DNA of 10,385 bases from an uncultured Cyanobium sp. (lineage in GTDB: Bacteria > Cyanobacteriota > Cyanobacteriia > PCC-6307 > Cyanobiaceae), in NCBI GenBank assembly GCA_937919075.1, contig CALFOF010000188.1, positions 1 through 10,385 of the forward strand, in the 5' to 3' direction. Shown here one piece after another: positions 1 to 7,538 of this stretch. The translations under genes were made by a program, and so were the position numbers. A model generated the notes under the pieces. That model searched no databases. It was not told the DNA's origin and was given only the letters and a program-made list of their open reading frames with translations. Numbering within the stretch: the first letter of the stretch is position 1; every line of letters starts with the position of its first letter.

Positions 1-642
1 TTGATCGGTGCCAGAGGCACGAGCCGAGACCAGAAGCCCGGCTGGGGCGTCACCTACACCGCCCGGGTGCGCGTCACCGTCACCGCTGGAGGCCTGGCAC
101 CCCTGGTTCGCGAGGGCAGCGGTGCCGGCCACGGCATCGACGTTGACCTGGGCCAGGCCCACGAATCCGCCCTCAAGGAAGCCGAGACCGACGCCATGAA
201 GCGGGCCCTGATGACCTTCGGGAACCCGTTTGGGCTCGCTCTCTATGACAAGCGCCAGCGGGAGGTCAGCAGTGCTGCGGGCAAGGGTGATGGGCCTCAG
301 CGGCCTGGTGGGCAGCAGTCTTCTCTGAGTCGGCCGAAGGCTGGTTCTCCCGCCACCACTGCTTCCCCGGCTCAGGGTCGCTCCAATGCCACGTCCTCGA
401 CGTCTACGCCTTCAGCCCCGGCCGACCTCGGCCAGGTGCCCCTCGATGCCGAGACGATCCAGCACCTCCACAGCACCCTGCGGACCCTGCCACGCCCCCT
501 GCTGGAAAGCCTCACCCGGGCCTTCCGCAAGCGGTTTCAGGTGCCCGAGGAGGCGGTGACGATCGCTGATCGGATCAACCAGAAATGCCACCACGACTGG
601 ATTGAGACCTTCCTCGTGCAGCACCAGGCGAGCAGCGACTGA
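1..642 (+). CDS. Rad52/Rad22-family single-strand annealing protein, 5'-truncated by the window edge
   Basis: The visible 213 codons contain the conserved second half of the Rad52/Rad22 domain: a GWGVTYTARVRVTV strand (visible residues 14-27), a REGSGAGHG loop (37-45), and the signature AHESALKEAETDAMKRAL followed by FGNPFGLALYDK (53-84). In this family the region binds DNA and forms the oligomeric ring that anneals complementary single strands in recombination repair. A Ser/Pro/Thr-rich linker follows (about 90-145), then a helical C-terminal segment (148-205) that I do not recognise. The frame is open to base 1 and the first codon is TTG, so the true start and the N-terminal part of the Rad52 fold almost certainly lie upstream. 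The next two genes run in the same direction. The family call is strong; whether it is a housekeeping or phage-derived annealase cannot be seen here. Confidence 0.88.
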   Translation: MIGARGTSRDQKPGWGVTYTARVRVTVTAGGLAPLVREGSGAGHGIDVDLGQAHESALKEAETDAMKRALMTFGNPFGLALYDKRQREVSSAAGKGDGPQRPGGQQSSLSRPKAGSPATTASPAQGRSNATSSTSTPSAPADLGQVPLDAETIQHLHSTLRTLPRPLLESLTRAFRKRFQVPEEAVTIADRINQKCHHDWIETFLVQHQASSD

Positions 643-691
643 GTCCCTGGCGCCAATGCGCATCCCCTGCTAGCACAGGTGTACGCCCGTC

Positions 692-943
692 GTGGTTGTC
701 ATGGTGCCGGTCCCGCTCTCCCGTCTGCAGCCTTCCCGCACCGACGAGATCGAGGACTGGCCCTATCTCGATGAGGCTGTGCTGCTCAGGACCCGCAGCC
801 GCAAGGTCTGCATGACCTGCCACTGGTTCCGGCACCACGCTGGGGTGAACTGCATCCCAGTCCTTACCTGCCAGCTGCACCAGGGCTTGATCGCCCACGG
901 CGAGCACCTCACCAGCCGCTGCCAAGGCTGGACCGACGACTAG
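692..943 (+). CDS. Small conserved-looking Cys-rich protein, possible zinc-binding domain
   Basis: This 83-residue protein has cysteines at 40, 43, 54, 60 and 77 and several histidines (44, 48, 49, 63, 69, 72). The CMTC pair, the spaced later cysteines and the C-terminal CQGW look like a small treble-clef or zinc-ribbon-type metal site. The stretch from CHWFRHH to the C terminus resembles, from memory, short hypothetical proteins of marine Synechococcus, but I cannot assign a family name. The start is uncertain: GTG at 692 has only a weak AGG upstream, and ATG at 701 is an in-frame alternative. It lies 49 nt after the Rad52-like gene and 43 nt before the DUF1651 gene on the same strand, so the three may be co-transcribed. 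Its function is unknown. Confidence 0.6.
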   Translation: MVVMVPVPLSRLQPSRTDEIEDWPYLDEAVLLRTRSRKVCMTCHWFRHHAGVNCIPVLTCQLHQGLIAHGEHLTSRCQGWTDD

Positions 944-986
944 GTCCGCCAGAAGGGCTGGGCGCCGGAGGTGGCCTGAGCGCCCC

Positions 987-1268
987 ATGCACGTCGGTGG
1001 CCGGAAGCGACCGCCGCTCTCGCCCCAGGAAGGCTGGCTGAGCGACGGCCGCCAGGTGCTGCACTTCAGGCCAAGGCGTTACGACCGTTGGAGTCAGAGC
1101 CTGGAGGTGACCTTCGGGGAGGTGATGGCCGGCGGTGAGCCGCCACTGCTCAAGAAGTGCAGGGAGCTGACGCGCGAGCAGGCGATAAGGCTCTGGTCCC
1201 AGAAGCGCCAGCAGGGCTGGCAGGCCTGTTCACCGCCGTGGAGGCCGCCTGCTCCTCCACGGGCCTGA
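987..1268 (+). CDS. DUF1651 domain-containing protein
   Basis: This 93-residue protein carries the pattern of the cyanobacterial DUF1651 family: GWLSDGRQVLHF near the N terminus (16-27), a central segment ending in PPLLKKCRELTREQA (52-66), and the closing LWSQKRQQGW (69-78). The family is small, soluble and uncharacterised; I know it only from cyanobacteria, where it often occurs in several copies. ATG 987 is the first start after an in-frame TGA at 978. A GGAGGT at 967-972 lies 14 nt upstream, somewhat far for a normal ribosome binding site. The last residues (PPWRPPAPPRA) run past the usual end of the family and are encoded within a 9-bp inverted repeat, so the tail may reflect a terminator hairpin overlapping the gene. 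No function can be inferred. Confidence 0.8.
   Translation: MHVGGRKRPPLSPQEGWLSDGRQVLHFRPRRYDRWSQSLEVTFGEVMAGGEPPLLKKCRELTREQAIRLWSQKRQQGWQACSPPWRPPAPPRA
1236..1262. terminator. Perfect 9-bp inverted repeat at the end of the DUF1651 gene, possible terminator without a U-tract
   Basis: CCGTGGAGG (1236-1244) and CCTCCACGG (1254-1262) are exact reverse complements around a 9-nt loop, ending just before the TGA at 1266-1268. No T-run follows on either strand, so it is not a canonical intrinsic terminator. Cyanobacteria lack Rho, and the position, between the + strand genes and the 3' end of the - strand operon, is where a two-way terminator would sit. The remaining spacer to the ATPase stop (1269-1397) shows no better hairpin. 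Confidence 0.4.
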
Positions 1269-1397
1269 ACTGCATTACCACCACTGCGTCGCCCAGCCAC
1301 GGTGGCGGACGAACCAGGTCGTCATCGCCCGAATCGTGAGCGGATCCTCGCTGCCTTCATCGGTTGGGTCAGGACGCCTTGAACTCTGGCGCGACCA

Positions 1398-4109
1398 TCA
1401 GGCGGTGGGTGAGTCTGTCTGTGGAGTGGGGGGAACCAAGGCGTCGAGCCGGTTGGCCATGTGGGCAACTGGAATCATCAAGAGGATGGCCAGTGAGCAC
1501 TGCAACCACTGCTGCAGGGTGAGCGGTGCCGTACCGAAGAATCCATTCATCGGCTCCCACTGGCTGAACAGCACCTGCAGCAGCAGCGCACCCGCAAGGC
1601 CGAGCAGCAGCGGCGGTGAGCGCCACAGGGCGCTGGCCAGCCGGCCCCAGTGCCAGGGCAGGTGCTGGGCCACTTCACTGAGGCTGATCAGGTAGGCCAC
1701 CCGCGAGAGCACCAGGGTCTGCACCGCCATGGTGCGGGCGACAGCGCGATCGCCGCTCTGGCTCTCGGCCCAGAAGAACATCGCGAAGATCACCACCCAG
1801 CTGAAGGCCGACACCAGCAGCAGCCGCTGCAGCAGCGGGCGGTTGAGCAGGGGGCGATCGGGGCGCTGTGGCGGCAGGTTCATCAGCCCGGGAGCCTTCG
1901 GCTCAAACGCCAGCGGCAGCGACATGGTGAGCGAGTTGACCATGTTCAGCCAGAGCACCTGCAGGGCGGTGATCGGCAGCTCCAGCCCCATCAGGGCACT
2001 GAGCAGGATCGTGAAGGATTCACCGCCGTTCACCGGCAGGCAGAAGGCCATGGCGCGGTGCAGGTTGAGGGCGACGCCCCGTCCTTCCTCCACCGCGGCG
2101 GCGATGGCGGCGAAATTGTCATCGGTGAGCACCATGGCGGCGGCGTCCCGGGCCACGGCGGTGCCGCCGGCTCCCATGGCGATGCCGATGTCGGCCTGGC
2201 GCAGCGCCGGAGCATCGTTAACGCCATCACCGGTCATGGCCACGATCTGGCCGCTGCCCTGCAGGCTGCGCACCAGCTGCAGTTTCTGCGCCGGTGCCAT
2301 GCGCGCGAAGACATCGGTCTGCAGAGCCACAGCGTCGAGCTGATCTGCAGGCAGGGCCGCCAGGCCTCGGCCATCGATGGCGAGCGGCTCCGGCTGGTGG
2401 CCGATCCCCATCTGGCGGGCGATCGCGGTGGCGGTGCGGATGTGATCGCCGGTGATCATCTTCACGGTGATGCCCGCGGCCCGGCAGGCGGCCACCGCAC
2501 GCGTGGCCTCGGGGCGCGGTGGATCGGCCATGCCCTGCAAGCCCAGAAAGGTGAGGTTGGCTTCGATGTGGTCATGCCGCAGAGACACCTGCTCGGGTTG
2601 CGCCTGCCCCATGGCGAAAGCCAGCACCCGCTCCCCCTGGCCGGCCATGGCGTCGACGGCGGCGTGAATGGCAGCGGCATCCGGGGGTTCCGGCCCACCG
2701 TTGCGGTCGCATTGCCAGCGGCAGCGGGGCAGCACCGCCTCCAGCGATCCCTTCACCAGAATCCGCTCGCTGCCATGCAGGGTGGCCATCACCTGCAGCT
2801 CAGCTTCAAAGGGAAGGGCATCGCGCCGGGGGTGGCGGCGATGGGCCTCCGCATGATCGAAACCGGCCCGCTGCGCCGCCGCCAGCAGAGCGGTTTCCGT
2901 CGGATCCCCCACCAGACCCTCATGGTGGCTGGGTCTGGCATCGCTGCAGAGCAGACCGGCCAGGAGCAGCTCGCGTAGGGCGCGATTCGTTGCCAATGGG
3001 TCAGGCAGCTGCAGCCCGGCGGGGGAGCCATCCGGCCAGAGTTCCTCCAGCTGCAGTCGCTGCCCGGCCGCGTAGAGCTCCTGCACCGCCATGCGGTTCT
3101 GGGTGAGGGTGCCGGTCTTGTCGGAGCAAATCACCGTGGCGCTGCCGAGGGCTTCCACCGCTGGCAGCTTGCGGATGATCGCGTTGCGCCGGGCCATGCG
3201 GTGCACGCCGATCGCCAGTGTGATGGTGACGATGGCCGGCAACTCCTCCGGGATGGCACTCACGGCCAGGGCCACAGCGGCATCAAACATCTCAGCGCCG
3301 CTGCGACCTCTGGCCAGGCCCACCAGCGCCGTGAGAATCGACAGACCCAGCACAAAGCGCAGAACGGTGATGCTGAAGCGCCCGAACTTGCGCGTCAGCG
3401 GTGTGCTGAGCGGGGAACCCCGCTGCAGGGAAGCGGCCAGATCCCCCAGTTCGGTGGCATCACCGGTGGCGACCACCAGCCCACGCCCCTGGCCGGTGGT
3501 CACGAAGCTGCCGGCGTAGGCCATCCCGTAGCGCTCCGCCAGGGGGGCATCAGCCGGATCGGCGGCGATGGCCTTGGCGACCGGCAGGGATTCGCCGGTG
3601 AGGCTGGATTCATCCAGCTGCAGGTTGCGCACCTGCAGCAGCCGCAGGTCGGCGGGCACCTGATCGCCTGCGGACAGAAGCACCACATCGCCGGGCACCA
3701 GGTGCTGGGCCTCGAGCCGCTGCTGCTGCCCGTCACGCAGGACTTTGTTGTCGGAGCGGATCTCGAGGGCGAGGGCCCCGATCGAGCGCTCAGCGCGGCT
3801 CTCCTGCACAAACCCGATCACCGCATTGATCACGGTGACGCTCCAGATCACCGCCGCTTCCCGCAGCGAGCCGGTGAGGGCTTTAACTGCGCCGGTGATC
3901 AGCAGGGCATAGAGAAGGGGGGCATGGAACTGAGCCAGAAACTGAAGCCACAGCGGCCGTTGCGGCCGCCGTGTCAGCCGGTTGGCCCCCAGGTGCCGCA
4001 GCCGCTCCTGAGCGTCGCCGCTGCTCAGGCCCCGGACGGGATCGACCGCCAGCCGCTCCTGCAGTTGCTCGATGGTGAGGACATGAGCTCCGCGTAACTG
4101 CAGGTCCAT
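1398..4109 (-). CDS. P-type cation-transporting ATPase (P2-like, ion uncertain)
   Basis: This 903-residue membrane ion pump has all core P-type motifs: actuator-loop TGES (171-174), the phosphorylation site DKTGTLTQN (Asp330), KGSLE in the nucleotide-binding domain (453-457), MITGDH (551-556) and TGDGVNDAP (626-634). The N-terminal cation-ATPase domain precedes the first membrane pair, and membrane helices lie near 63-105, 245-305 and 685-885. No heavy-metal CPC motif or N-terminal metal-binding domain is present, which points to a P2-like Ca2+/Na+/K+ pump. The ion site is atypical: M4 reads PEEL (287-290) rather than PEGL, M5 keeps Asn694 and Glu697 (NGGE), and M6 reads LNMVNS, with Ser726 at the position of SERCA Asp800. 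I chose ATG 4109 because it follows the bicA stop by 22 nt and gives a family-like N terminus. GTG 4190 and ATG 4166 are in-frame alternatives that would overlap bicA; none has a clear Shine-Dalgarno. It is the last gene of the sulP-bicA operon. Confidence 0.9.
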   Translation of the reverse strand: MDLQLRGAHVLTIEQLQERLAVDPVRGLSSGDAQERLRHLGANRLTRRPQRPLWLQFLAQFHAPLLYALLITGAVKALTGSLREAAVIWSVTVINAVIGFVQESRAERSIGALALEIRSDNKVLRDGQQQRLEAQHLVPGDVVLLSAGDQVPADLRLLQVRNLQLDESSLTGESLPVAKAIAADPADAPLAERYGMAYAGSFVTTGQGRGLVVATGDATELGDLAASLQRGSPLSTPLTRKFGRFSITVLRFVLGLSILTALVGLARGRSGAEMFDAAVALAVSAIPEELPAIVTITLAIGVHRMARRNAIIRKLPAVEALGSATVICSDKTGTLTQNRMAVQELYAAGQRLQLEELWPDGSPAGLQLPDPLATNRALRELLLAGLLCSDARPSHHEGLVGDPTETALLAAAQRAGFDHAEAHRRHPRRDALPFEAELQVMATLHGSERILVKGSLEAVLPRCRWQCDRNGGPEPPDAAAIHAAVDAMAGQGERVLAFAMGQAQPEQVSLRHDHIEANLTFLGLQGMADPPRPEATRAVAACRAAGITVKMITGDHIRTATAIARQMGIGHQPEPLAIDGRGLAALPADQLDAVALQTDVFARMAPAQKLQLVRSLQGSGQIVAMTGDGVNDAPALRQADIGIAMGAGGTAVARDAAAMVLTDDNFAAIAAAVEEGRGVALNLHRAMAFCLPVNGGESFTILLSALMGLELPITALQVLWLNMVNSLTMSLPLAFEPKAPGLMNLPPQRPDRPLLNRPLLQRLLLVSAFSWVVIFAMFFWAESQSGDRAVARTMAVQTLVLSRVAYLISLSEVAQHLPWHWGRLASALWRSPPLLLGLAGALLLQVLFSQWEPMNGFFGTAPLTLQQWLQCSLAILLMIPVAHMANRLDALVPPTPQTDSPTA

Positions 4110-4131
4110 CGGGGTCGGCTCAGGCGTTGGG

Positions 4132-5784
4132 TCAGGAGTGACTGAGGGCTTGCTGGAGGGCCGCATGGCGGCTGGGGCGGAGCGAGACACCCGGAATCCC
4201 GGGGACTCCGATGCGGTTGAGCCGCGCCAGCGGTTGATCGGCTGACACCACGATGACGACGCTGCGGCCTTGCTGTTGGCTGTCCAGACAGAGGGTCTCG
4301 ATGGCCAGGGCGGCCGTCACCCCCAGGAGGGGGACATCGCTGAGGTCGAGGATCAGGGTCTGAAACGCGCCGATGGCATTGAGCTTCTGGGTCAGGACTT
4401 TGCCTGCCCCGAAGCTCAGCGGACCGCTCATCTGCAGCAGCAGCAGCTGATCGCCTGCCTGGTGGAGGAGCTGCTGCTCGTGGGGCGAGAGCAGGCCTGG
4501 CTCATCCGGTTCAGCTCCGCCGCGGAGACTGCGTGCCGCCTGCTTCTGCTGTTCGTTCTGGCGTTGCAGGCTGAACAGGTTGGCCAGAAACATCCCCACC
4601 AGCACGGCGGTGATCAGATCCCAGAACACCGTGAGCAGGAGCACCAGCCACATCAGCACGGTGGTGCGCAGAGACAACCGTGGTGCGCGAAACAGGAAGG
4701 ACCAGTCGATGATGTCGAGGCCAACCTTGAGCAGGATTCCGGCCAGCAGAGCCAGCGGAATCGGACTGGCCAGAGGCCCGGCCCCAAGGCAGATCAGCAG
4801 CAGGACAACCGCATGGGTGATGCCGGAAAGCCTGGTGCGGCCGCCGGCCTGCACATTCACCACGGTGCGCATGGTGGCGCCGGCTCCAGGCAGACCGCCC
4901 AGCAGCGCGGCCGCCGTATTGCCGATTCCCTGGCCGATCAGTTCGCGATCGGAGTTGTGATGCGTGCGGGTGACACTGTCGGCCACCAGGGAGGTGAGGA
5001 GGGTGTCGAGCGAACCCAGAAGGGCCAGGGTGATGGCTCCGCTGATCAGCAGTTGCAGATCGCCAAGGGGGAAACGGGGCCAGCTCAGCTGCGGCAGGCC
5101 GCTTGCCATGGGGCCCAGCCTGGGCAGAGCCTCATGGGGCAACGCGATCACCGAGAGCAGGGTCCCCACCACCAGAACCACCAGTGGGGCAGGAAGCACC
5201 TTGCTCCAGCGGCGTGGGTAGAGCATCACGGCCGCGAAGCTCAGTCCCCCCACCAGCAACGCCAGTCCGTTGGTTCCTGGTAGCGCACCGGGCAGAGCTG
5301 TAAGCACCGCCGGAATTGAACCGGAGAGCTTCAGGCCGAGCAGTGGCGGCAGCTGCAGGATCACGATGATCACGCCGATCCCCGACATGAAGCCAGAGAT
5401 CACCGTGTAGGGCATGAAGGTGAGGGTCTGACCAAGCCGCAGCACACCCATCAGTACCTGCAGCAGCCCGGCCAGGGCCGCAATGCCGAAGGCCAAAGGC
5501 AGAGCATCTTCGATGCCGTAGCGCCGGGTGAGCACAGCCAGCAGCCCCGTCATCACAACGGTCATCGGCCCAGTCGGGCCAGAAACTTGGGTTGCTGTAC
5601 CGCCCAGCAGGGCTGCCAGGAAGCCCAGCACGATGGCGCCATAGAGACCCGCCAGGGCACCAGCTCCTGAGGCGACACCAAAGGCCAGCGCCAGAGGTAG
5701 GGCCACCACGGCAGCGGTGAATCCGCCCGCCAGATCGCTGCGCCAGTGCTGAAGCGTCACTTGGGGCTGATGGGAGGGAGCCAT
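4132..5784 (-). CDS. bicA: BicA-type Na+-dependent bicarbonate transporter (SulP family)
   Basis: This 550-residue inner-membrane transporter closely matches BicA of Synechococcus PCC 7002 as I remember it (566 residues). Shared stretches include ALPLALAFGVASGAGA (28-43), PTGPMTVVMT (70-79), MPYTVISGFMSGIG (124-137), LTSLVADSVTRTHHNS (263-278), ELIGQGIGN (281-289) and LAGILLKVGLDIIDWSF (347-363). Asp260 and Thr264 and the GAT at 302-304 correspond to residues reported around the Na+ site in the Synechocystis BicA structure. A cytoplasmic STAS domain follows (about 440-545). BicA takes up HCO3- with Na+ for the CO2-concentrating mechanism, at high flux and moderate affinity. The ATG at 5784 overlaps the stop of the upstream SulP gene as TGATG, and no Shine-Dalgarno precedes it, so translation probably depends on coupling. 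The frame is open 57 codons further upstream, but that stretch is basic, unlike the family, and overlaps the previous gene. Confidence 0.92.
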   Translation of the reverse strand: MAPSHQPQVTLQHWRSDLAGGFTAAVVALPLALAFGVASGAGALAGLYGAIVLGFLAALLGGTATQVSGPTGPMTVVMTGLLAVLTRRYGIEDALPLAFGIAALAGLLQVLMGVLRLGQTLTFMPYTVISGFMSGIGVIIVILQLPPLLGLKLSGSIPAVLTALPGALPGTNGLALLVGGLSFAAVMLYPRRWSKVLPAPLVVLVVGTLLSVIALPHEALPRLGPMASGLPQLSWPRFPLGDLQLLISGAITLALLGSLDTLLTSLVADSVTRTHHNSDRELIGQGIGNTAAALLGGLPGAGATMRTVVNVQAGGRTRLSGITHAVVLLLICLGAGPLASPIPLALLAGILLKVGLDIIDWSFLFRAPRLSLRTTVLMWLVLLLTVFWDLITAVLVGMFLANLFSLQRQNEQQKQAARSLRGGAEPDEPGLLSPHEQQLLHQAGDQLLLLQMSGPLSFGAGKVLTQKLNAIGAFQTLILDLSDVPLLGVTAALAIETLCLDSQQQGRSVVIVVSADQPLARLNRIGVPGIPGVSLRPSRHAALQQALSHS

Positions 5785-7322
5785 CAGTGGGCCGCAGACA
5801 TGGATCCGCCGCGTCCGCCGGCTTCCTCCGCCACGCCGATGCGGGCGAACAGATCGGTGCTTTCGGGGTTGAGGTTCAGAACCTCCACGCTGCTCCCGCC
5901 GAGCTTGAGGCGACGGATCACCTGATCCAGTGCCGTGACCCCGCTCTGATCCCAAATGTGGGCGTCGGCCATATCGATGGTCACATGCTCGGGATGTTCA
6001 TGCAGCTCGAACCCCTGGCGGAAATAGATGCTGCTTACAAAAAACAGCTGACCCTGAACCCGGTAGAGGCGATGGTTGGGCGCGAGCAGCTCGCTGCTCA
6101 CCGCGATCACCTTGGCCACCTTGCGGCTGAACAGGATGCCGGCCAGGGCCACGCCCGCCAGCAGGCCCAGCGCCAGGTTGTGGGTGAGCACGGTGACCAC
6201 CACCGTGAGCAGCATCACGGCGGTGTCGCTCTTGGGGATGCGGCGGATGTCGCTGATCGAACCCCAGTTGGCCGTATTGATGGCGATCATCACCATCACC
6301 CCCACGAGAGTGGCCATCGGGATCTGATTCACCCACTGGCTAGCCAGCAGGATCATCGCCAGCAGGGCCACACCCGACGTCAGCGTCGACAGGCGGGTGC
6401 GGCCGCCGTAGCTCACGTTCATCACCGACTGCCCCACCAGGGCGCAGCCGGCCATGCCGCCGAACAGCGAGCTGACGATGTTGCCGATGCCCTGGCCGCG
6501 GGCCTCGGCGTTCTTGGAGCTGGTGCTGTCGGTGAGGTCGTCGAGGATGTCCTGGGTCAGAAAGGTTTCCATCAGACCCACCAGCGAGATCGCCAGCGCC
6601 GTGGGCAGGATGACCCCGAGGGTTTCGAGGTTGAAGGGCACCTGGGGTAGGCCGAGCTGGGGCAGGCCACTCGGCAGGCTGCCGAGGCTGGCCACTGTGG
6701 GGATCTCAAGCCCCAGTCGAATCGACAGGCCGGTGCTGATCAGGATCGCCACCAGAGCCGAGGGCACGGCGGTGGTGAGCCGCGGAAGCAGGTAGATGAT
6801 CGCCAGGGTGAGGGCCATCAGGCCCCACACCGCGGGCAGCTGGCCGGCGAGCACGGTCACTTTCTCCGGGTGGAACCAGTTGAGTCCCAATTGGGGCAAC
6901 TGGGCCAGAAGGATCAGGATGGCCAGGGCGTTCACGAAGCCGGCCATCACCGGCTGCGGCACGAAACGCATCTGGTGGGCCAGGCGCAGGTAGCCCCAGG
7001 CGATCTGCAGCACGCCGGTGAGGATCCCCGCTGCCAGCAGGTACTGCAGGCCGAGCCCCTCGCCGAGGGCGTTGCCCTGCTGCACCAGGCCCGTCATCAG
7101 CAGGGCGGTGGAGCCGGTGGCGGAGGTGATCATCGCCGTGCGGCCGCCCACGACCGCCAGCGTCACGGAGAGCAGAAAGGCCCCGAACAGGCCCACGCGG
7201 GGATCCACGCCGGCGATCCCGGAGAAGGCGATCGCCTCCGGGATCATTGCGAAGGCCACCACCAGGCCCGAGAGGATGTCGCGGTGGGGTTTGCCCCACC
7301 ACGACTTGAGGAAATCGGTCAC
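5784..7322 (-). CDS. SulP-family inorganic anion transporter with short STAS domain
   Basis: This 512-residue transporter belongs to the SulP/SLC26 superfamily but to a different branch from its neighbour BicA. The N terminus has the SulP signature ([16 protein letters not shown], 19-34; [18 protein letters not shown], 59-76), followed by [15 protein letters not shown] (121-135) and the conserved [16 protein letters not shown] (274-289). A compact STAS domain occupies about 418-500, with the DQSGVTAL loop at 458-465. Glu252 (LMETFLTQ) stands where BicA has its Na+-site Asp, and CALVGQ replaces BicA's GAGATM. Substrates in this branch are mostly predicted; sulfate, bicarbonate or another small anion are all possible. 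The start is GTG 7322, which puts the first helix at the usual distance; the nearest purine-rich stretch upstream is only GGA. It is the first gene of the operon and faces the DUF389 gene across a 216-nt spacer. Confidence 0.88.
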   Translation of the reverse strand: MTDFLKSWWGKPHRDILSGLVVAFAMIPEAIAFSGIAGVDPRVGLFGAFLLSVTLAVVGGRTAMITSATGSTALLMTGLVQQGNALGEGLGLQYLLAAGILTGVLQIAWGYLRLAHQMRFVPQPVMAGFVNALAILILLAQLPQLGLNWFHPEKVTVLAGQLPAVWGLMALTLAIIYLLPRLTTAVPSALVAILISTGLSIRLGLEIPTVASLGSLPSGLPQLGLPQVPFNLETLGVILPTALAISLVGLMETFLTQDILDDLTDSTSSKNAEARGQGIGNIVSSLFGGMAGCALVGQSVMNVSYGGRTRLSTLTSGVALLAMILLASQWVNQIPMATLVGVMVMIAINTANWGSISDIRRIPKSDTAVMLLTVVVTVLTHNLALGLLAGVALAGILFSRKVAKVIAVSSELLAPNHRLYRVQGQLFFVSSIYFRQGFELHEHPEHVTIDMADAHIWDQSGVTALDQVIRRLKLGGSSVEVLNLNPESTDLFARIGVAEEAGGRGGSMSAAH

Positions 7323-7368
7323 GTTGTCAGTCCAGTGATCAGATGCAGCAGCTGCACTGAGACAGGCT

Positions 7369-7384
7369 GGTCCTGGGCAGGACC
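7369..7384. promoter_or_regulatory. 16-bp interrupted palindrome, candidate operator
   Basis: GGTCCTG and CAGGACC are exact inverted arms of 7 bp separated by GG. The dyad is centred about 54 nt upstream of the sulP GTG and about 160 nt upstream of the DUF389 start. The short central gap and the position between divergent genes suit a dimeric repressor or activator. As RNA it could also form a 5-bp stem in the sulP leader. No regulator gene is visible in the window. Confidence 0.4.
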
Positions 7385-7528
7385 CATGGCCTCAGCGAAG
7401 GATCGCAGCCGTTACGGGGGACTGATCAACATGTGCTCAAGCTATCAGCGCCGGATTGGCCTCCCGGATTGACTGCATCAAAGGCAACGTGGGGCCGATG
7501 CCATGCCATCTGTTGGTGACGGCGTTGC

Positions 7529-7533
7529 GGAGG
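7529..7533 (+). promoter_or_regulatory. Shine-Dalgarno that fixes the DUF389 start
   Basis: GGAGG lies 5 nt before ATG 7539. The in-frame ATG at 7503 has no comparable site and would add 12 residues with no resemblance to the family, so 7539 is preferred. Confidence 0.65.
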
Positions 7534-7538
7534 CAACC

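Larger units (their letters stand above)
7323..7538. promoter_or_regulatory. Divergent intergenic control region
   Basis: This 216-nt spacer separates the start of the - strand sulP-bicA-ATPase operon from the + strand DUF389 gene, so promoters for both must lie here or overlap the coding ends. I find no convincing -35/-10 pair. On the - strand TTGAGC (7435-7440) is a possible -35 without a good -10. The clearest structured element is the dyad at 7369-7384. TGATCA occurs twice (7336-7341 and 7423-7428). Confidence 0.55.

Noticed and set aside
1650..2978. 442-codon open frame on the + strand
   Set aside because: It is antisense to the P-type ATPase gene, whose motifs are unambiguous. The + strand peptide is Gln/His/Gly-rich, as expected from GC-rich antisense shadows.
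4430..4450. Short CAG-rich repeat run on the + strand within bicA
   Set aside because: It is explained by consecutive Leu/Gln codons in the STAS domain on the coding strand and is not a distinct repeat element.
4270..5283. 337-codon open frame on the + strand
   Set aside because: It lies entirely antisense to bicA and has the Gln/His/Gly-rich composition of a shadow, with no recognisable domain.
5785..5955. 57-codon N-terminal extension of bicA
   Set aside because: The extension is highly basic and Gly-rich, does not resemble the BicA N terminus and would overlap the upstream SulP gene. The ATG at 5784 gives the normal length.
7469..7474. TTGACT as a -35 box for the DUF389 gene
   Set aside because: No hexamer resembling TATAAT lies 16-19 nt downstream; the region there reads GGGCCG-like sequence.
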